From Synergistaceae bacterium (lineage in GTDB: Bacteria > Synergistota > Synergistia > Synergistales > Synergistaceae), in the NCBI GenBank assembly GCA_012727545.1, contig JAAYHA010000055.1:1-5422 (forward strand): a stretch of DNA of 5,422 nt, given 5' to 3'. Below are positions 4,958 to 5,422 of this stretch, in pieces (positions within the stretch are counted from its first letter, which is position 1; every line of letters starts with the position of its first letter). The notes under the pieces are model-generated. The model was not told the origin of the DNA. It worked only from the letters and a program-made list of their open reading frames with translations, and made no database searches. Both the position numbers and the translations under genes were made by a program.

Positions 4958-5422
4958 TCAAACAGATGCAGATGAAAGCGCAGCAGAAAGATCCGCAATA
5001 ATATCATCGGAATCTTCAAGACCTACGCTCAGCCTTATCAGCCCTTCCCCGATCCCTGCAGCTTCCCTCTGTTGACGTGTGAGCTGGCTGTGTGTCGTAC
5101 TTGCAGGATGGATCACTATCGTCCTTGAGTCGCCCAGGTTAGCCATATGCCCTATGAGATCGAGGGCTTCTATGAATTTCTTTCCCGCTTCGATCCCGCC
5201 CTTGACAGAGAATGCTATCATTCCGCCGCAGCCGTCTTTTAGATACACCTTTGCCATGTCATTCTGTGGATGGCTTGAAAGTCCCGGATATCTCACCCAT
5301 TCGACAGAAGGGTGTCCTTCCAGGAACTGCGCGATCGCCAAAGCATTACTGCTGTGCCTCTCCATCCTAAGTGGCAGTGTTCCCAGAGAAAGGTGCAGCA
5401 GATAAGCATCAAAAGGAGACTG
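4958..5422 (-). CDS. metY: O-acetylhomoserine sulfhydrylase (MetY type), C-terminal part
   Basis: The C-terminal 154 residues of a Cys/Met-metabolism PLP enzyme are present; full-length MetY has about 425-430, so the PLP lysine and N-terminal domains lie beyond the right edge. MetY makes homocysteine from O-acetylhomoserine and sulfide in the cytoplasm; some members also act on O-acetylserine. Recognisable blocks, in fragment numbering, are SPFDAYLL near the window edge, RMERH at 19-23, VKGG and EAG with KFIEAL around 73-86, then GHMANLGD, the HPASTTH block and LIRLSVGLED near the end. The ANLGD and HPASTTH pattern favours sulfhydrylases over MetB/MetC, but closely related OAS/OAH sulfhydrylases cannot be excluded. 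An internal ATG at 5365 (RMERH) is not the real start, because family sequence continues upstream to the edge. The usual GLETL is SLGTL here. Confidence 0.9.
   Translation of the reverse strand, partial: QSPFDAYLLHLSLGTLPLRMERHSSNALAIAQFLEGHPSVEWVRYPGLSSHPQNDMAKVYLKDGCGGMIAFSVKGGIEAGKKFIEALDLIGHMANLGDSRTIVIHPASTTHSQLTRQQREAAGIGEGLIRLSVGLEDSDDIIADLSAALSSASV

Noticed and set aside
4958..5365. metY fragment as a complete 135-residue protein starting at 5365
   Set aside because: The same frame continues upstream to the window edge with family sequence (SPFDAYLL), so the ATG is internal to a longer gene.

Overview
The window looks like chromosomal DNA from an anaerobic or microaerophilic, probably diderm bacterium. 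A rubrerythrin points to anaerobic peroxide defence. A Sec-exported M48 protease suggests a periplasm, and Aas fusion enzymes occur mainly in bacteria with two membranes. Synergistota would fit this gene set, but that is a guess; nothing in the window proves the phylum. There are no RNA genes, insertion sequences, CRISPR arrays or phage genes. Coding density is high and no gap exceeds about 205 bases.

Layout, left to right: (1) a 3'-truncated Aas-type acyltransferase/acyl-ACP synthetase on the minus strand, cut by the left edge; (2) rubrerythrin on the minus strand, with its own strong promoter, a candidate operator and a terminator; (3) a cobalamin adenosyltransferase (cobO type) on the minus strand, whose start codon overlaps the stop codon of (4), an exported M48 metalloprotease on the minus strand; (5) the NADH pyrophosphatase nudC on the minus strand, starting at TTG; (6) ppnP, a small cupin-fold nucleoside phosphorylase, on the plus strand and divergent from nudC; (7) the C-terminal 154 residues of an O-acetylhomoserine sulfhydrylase (metY) on the minus strand, convergent with ppnP across a strong bidirectional terminator and cut by the right edge.

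The genes mostly read as independent housekeeping units: phospholipid repair, peroxide detoxification, cofactor activation, envelope proteolysis, NAD(H)/NAD-cap turnover, nucleoside phosphorolysis and methionine/sulfur assimilation. The one tight coupling is protease to cobO.

I found no clear undescribed multi-gene system. The most notable observation is in the Aas homologue. Its acyltransferase domain has lost the catalytic histidine (NH to NY) and the glycine of FPEG (to Leu) while the reading frame and the AMP-binding domain stay intact, suggesting an enzyme reduced to acyl activation or given a new role. Secondary points are a 24-bp inverted repeat over the rubrerythrin transcription start, a Nudix box with Gly replaced by Lys, and the protease/cobO coupling.
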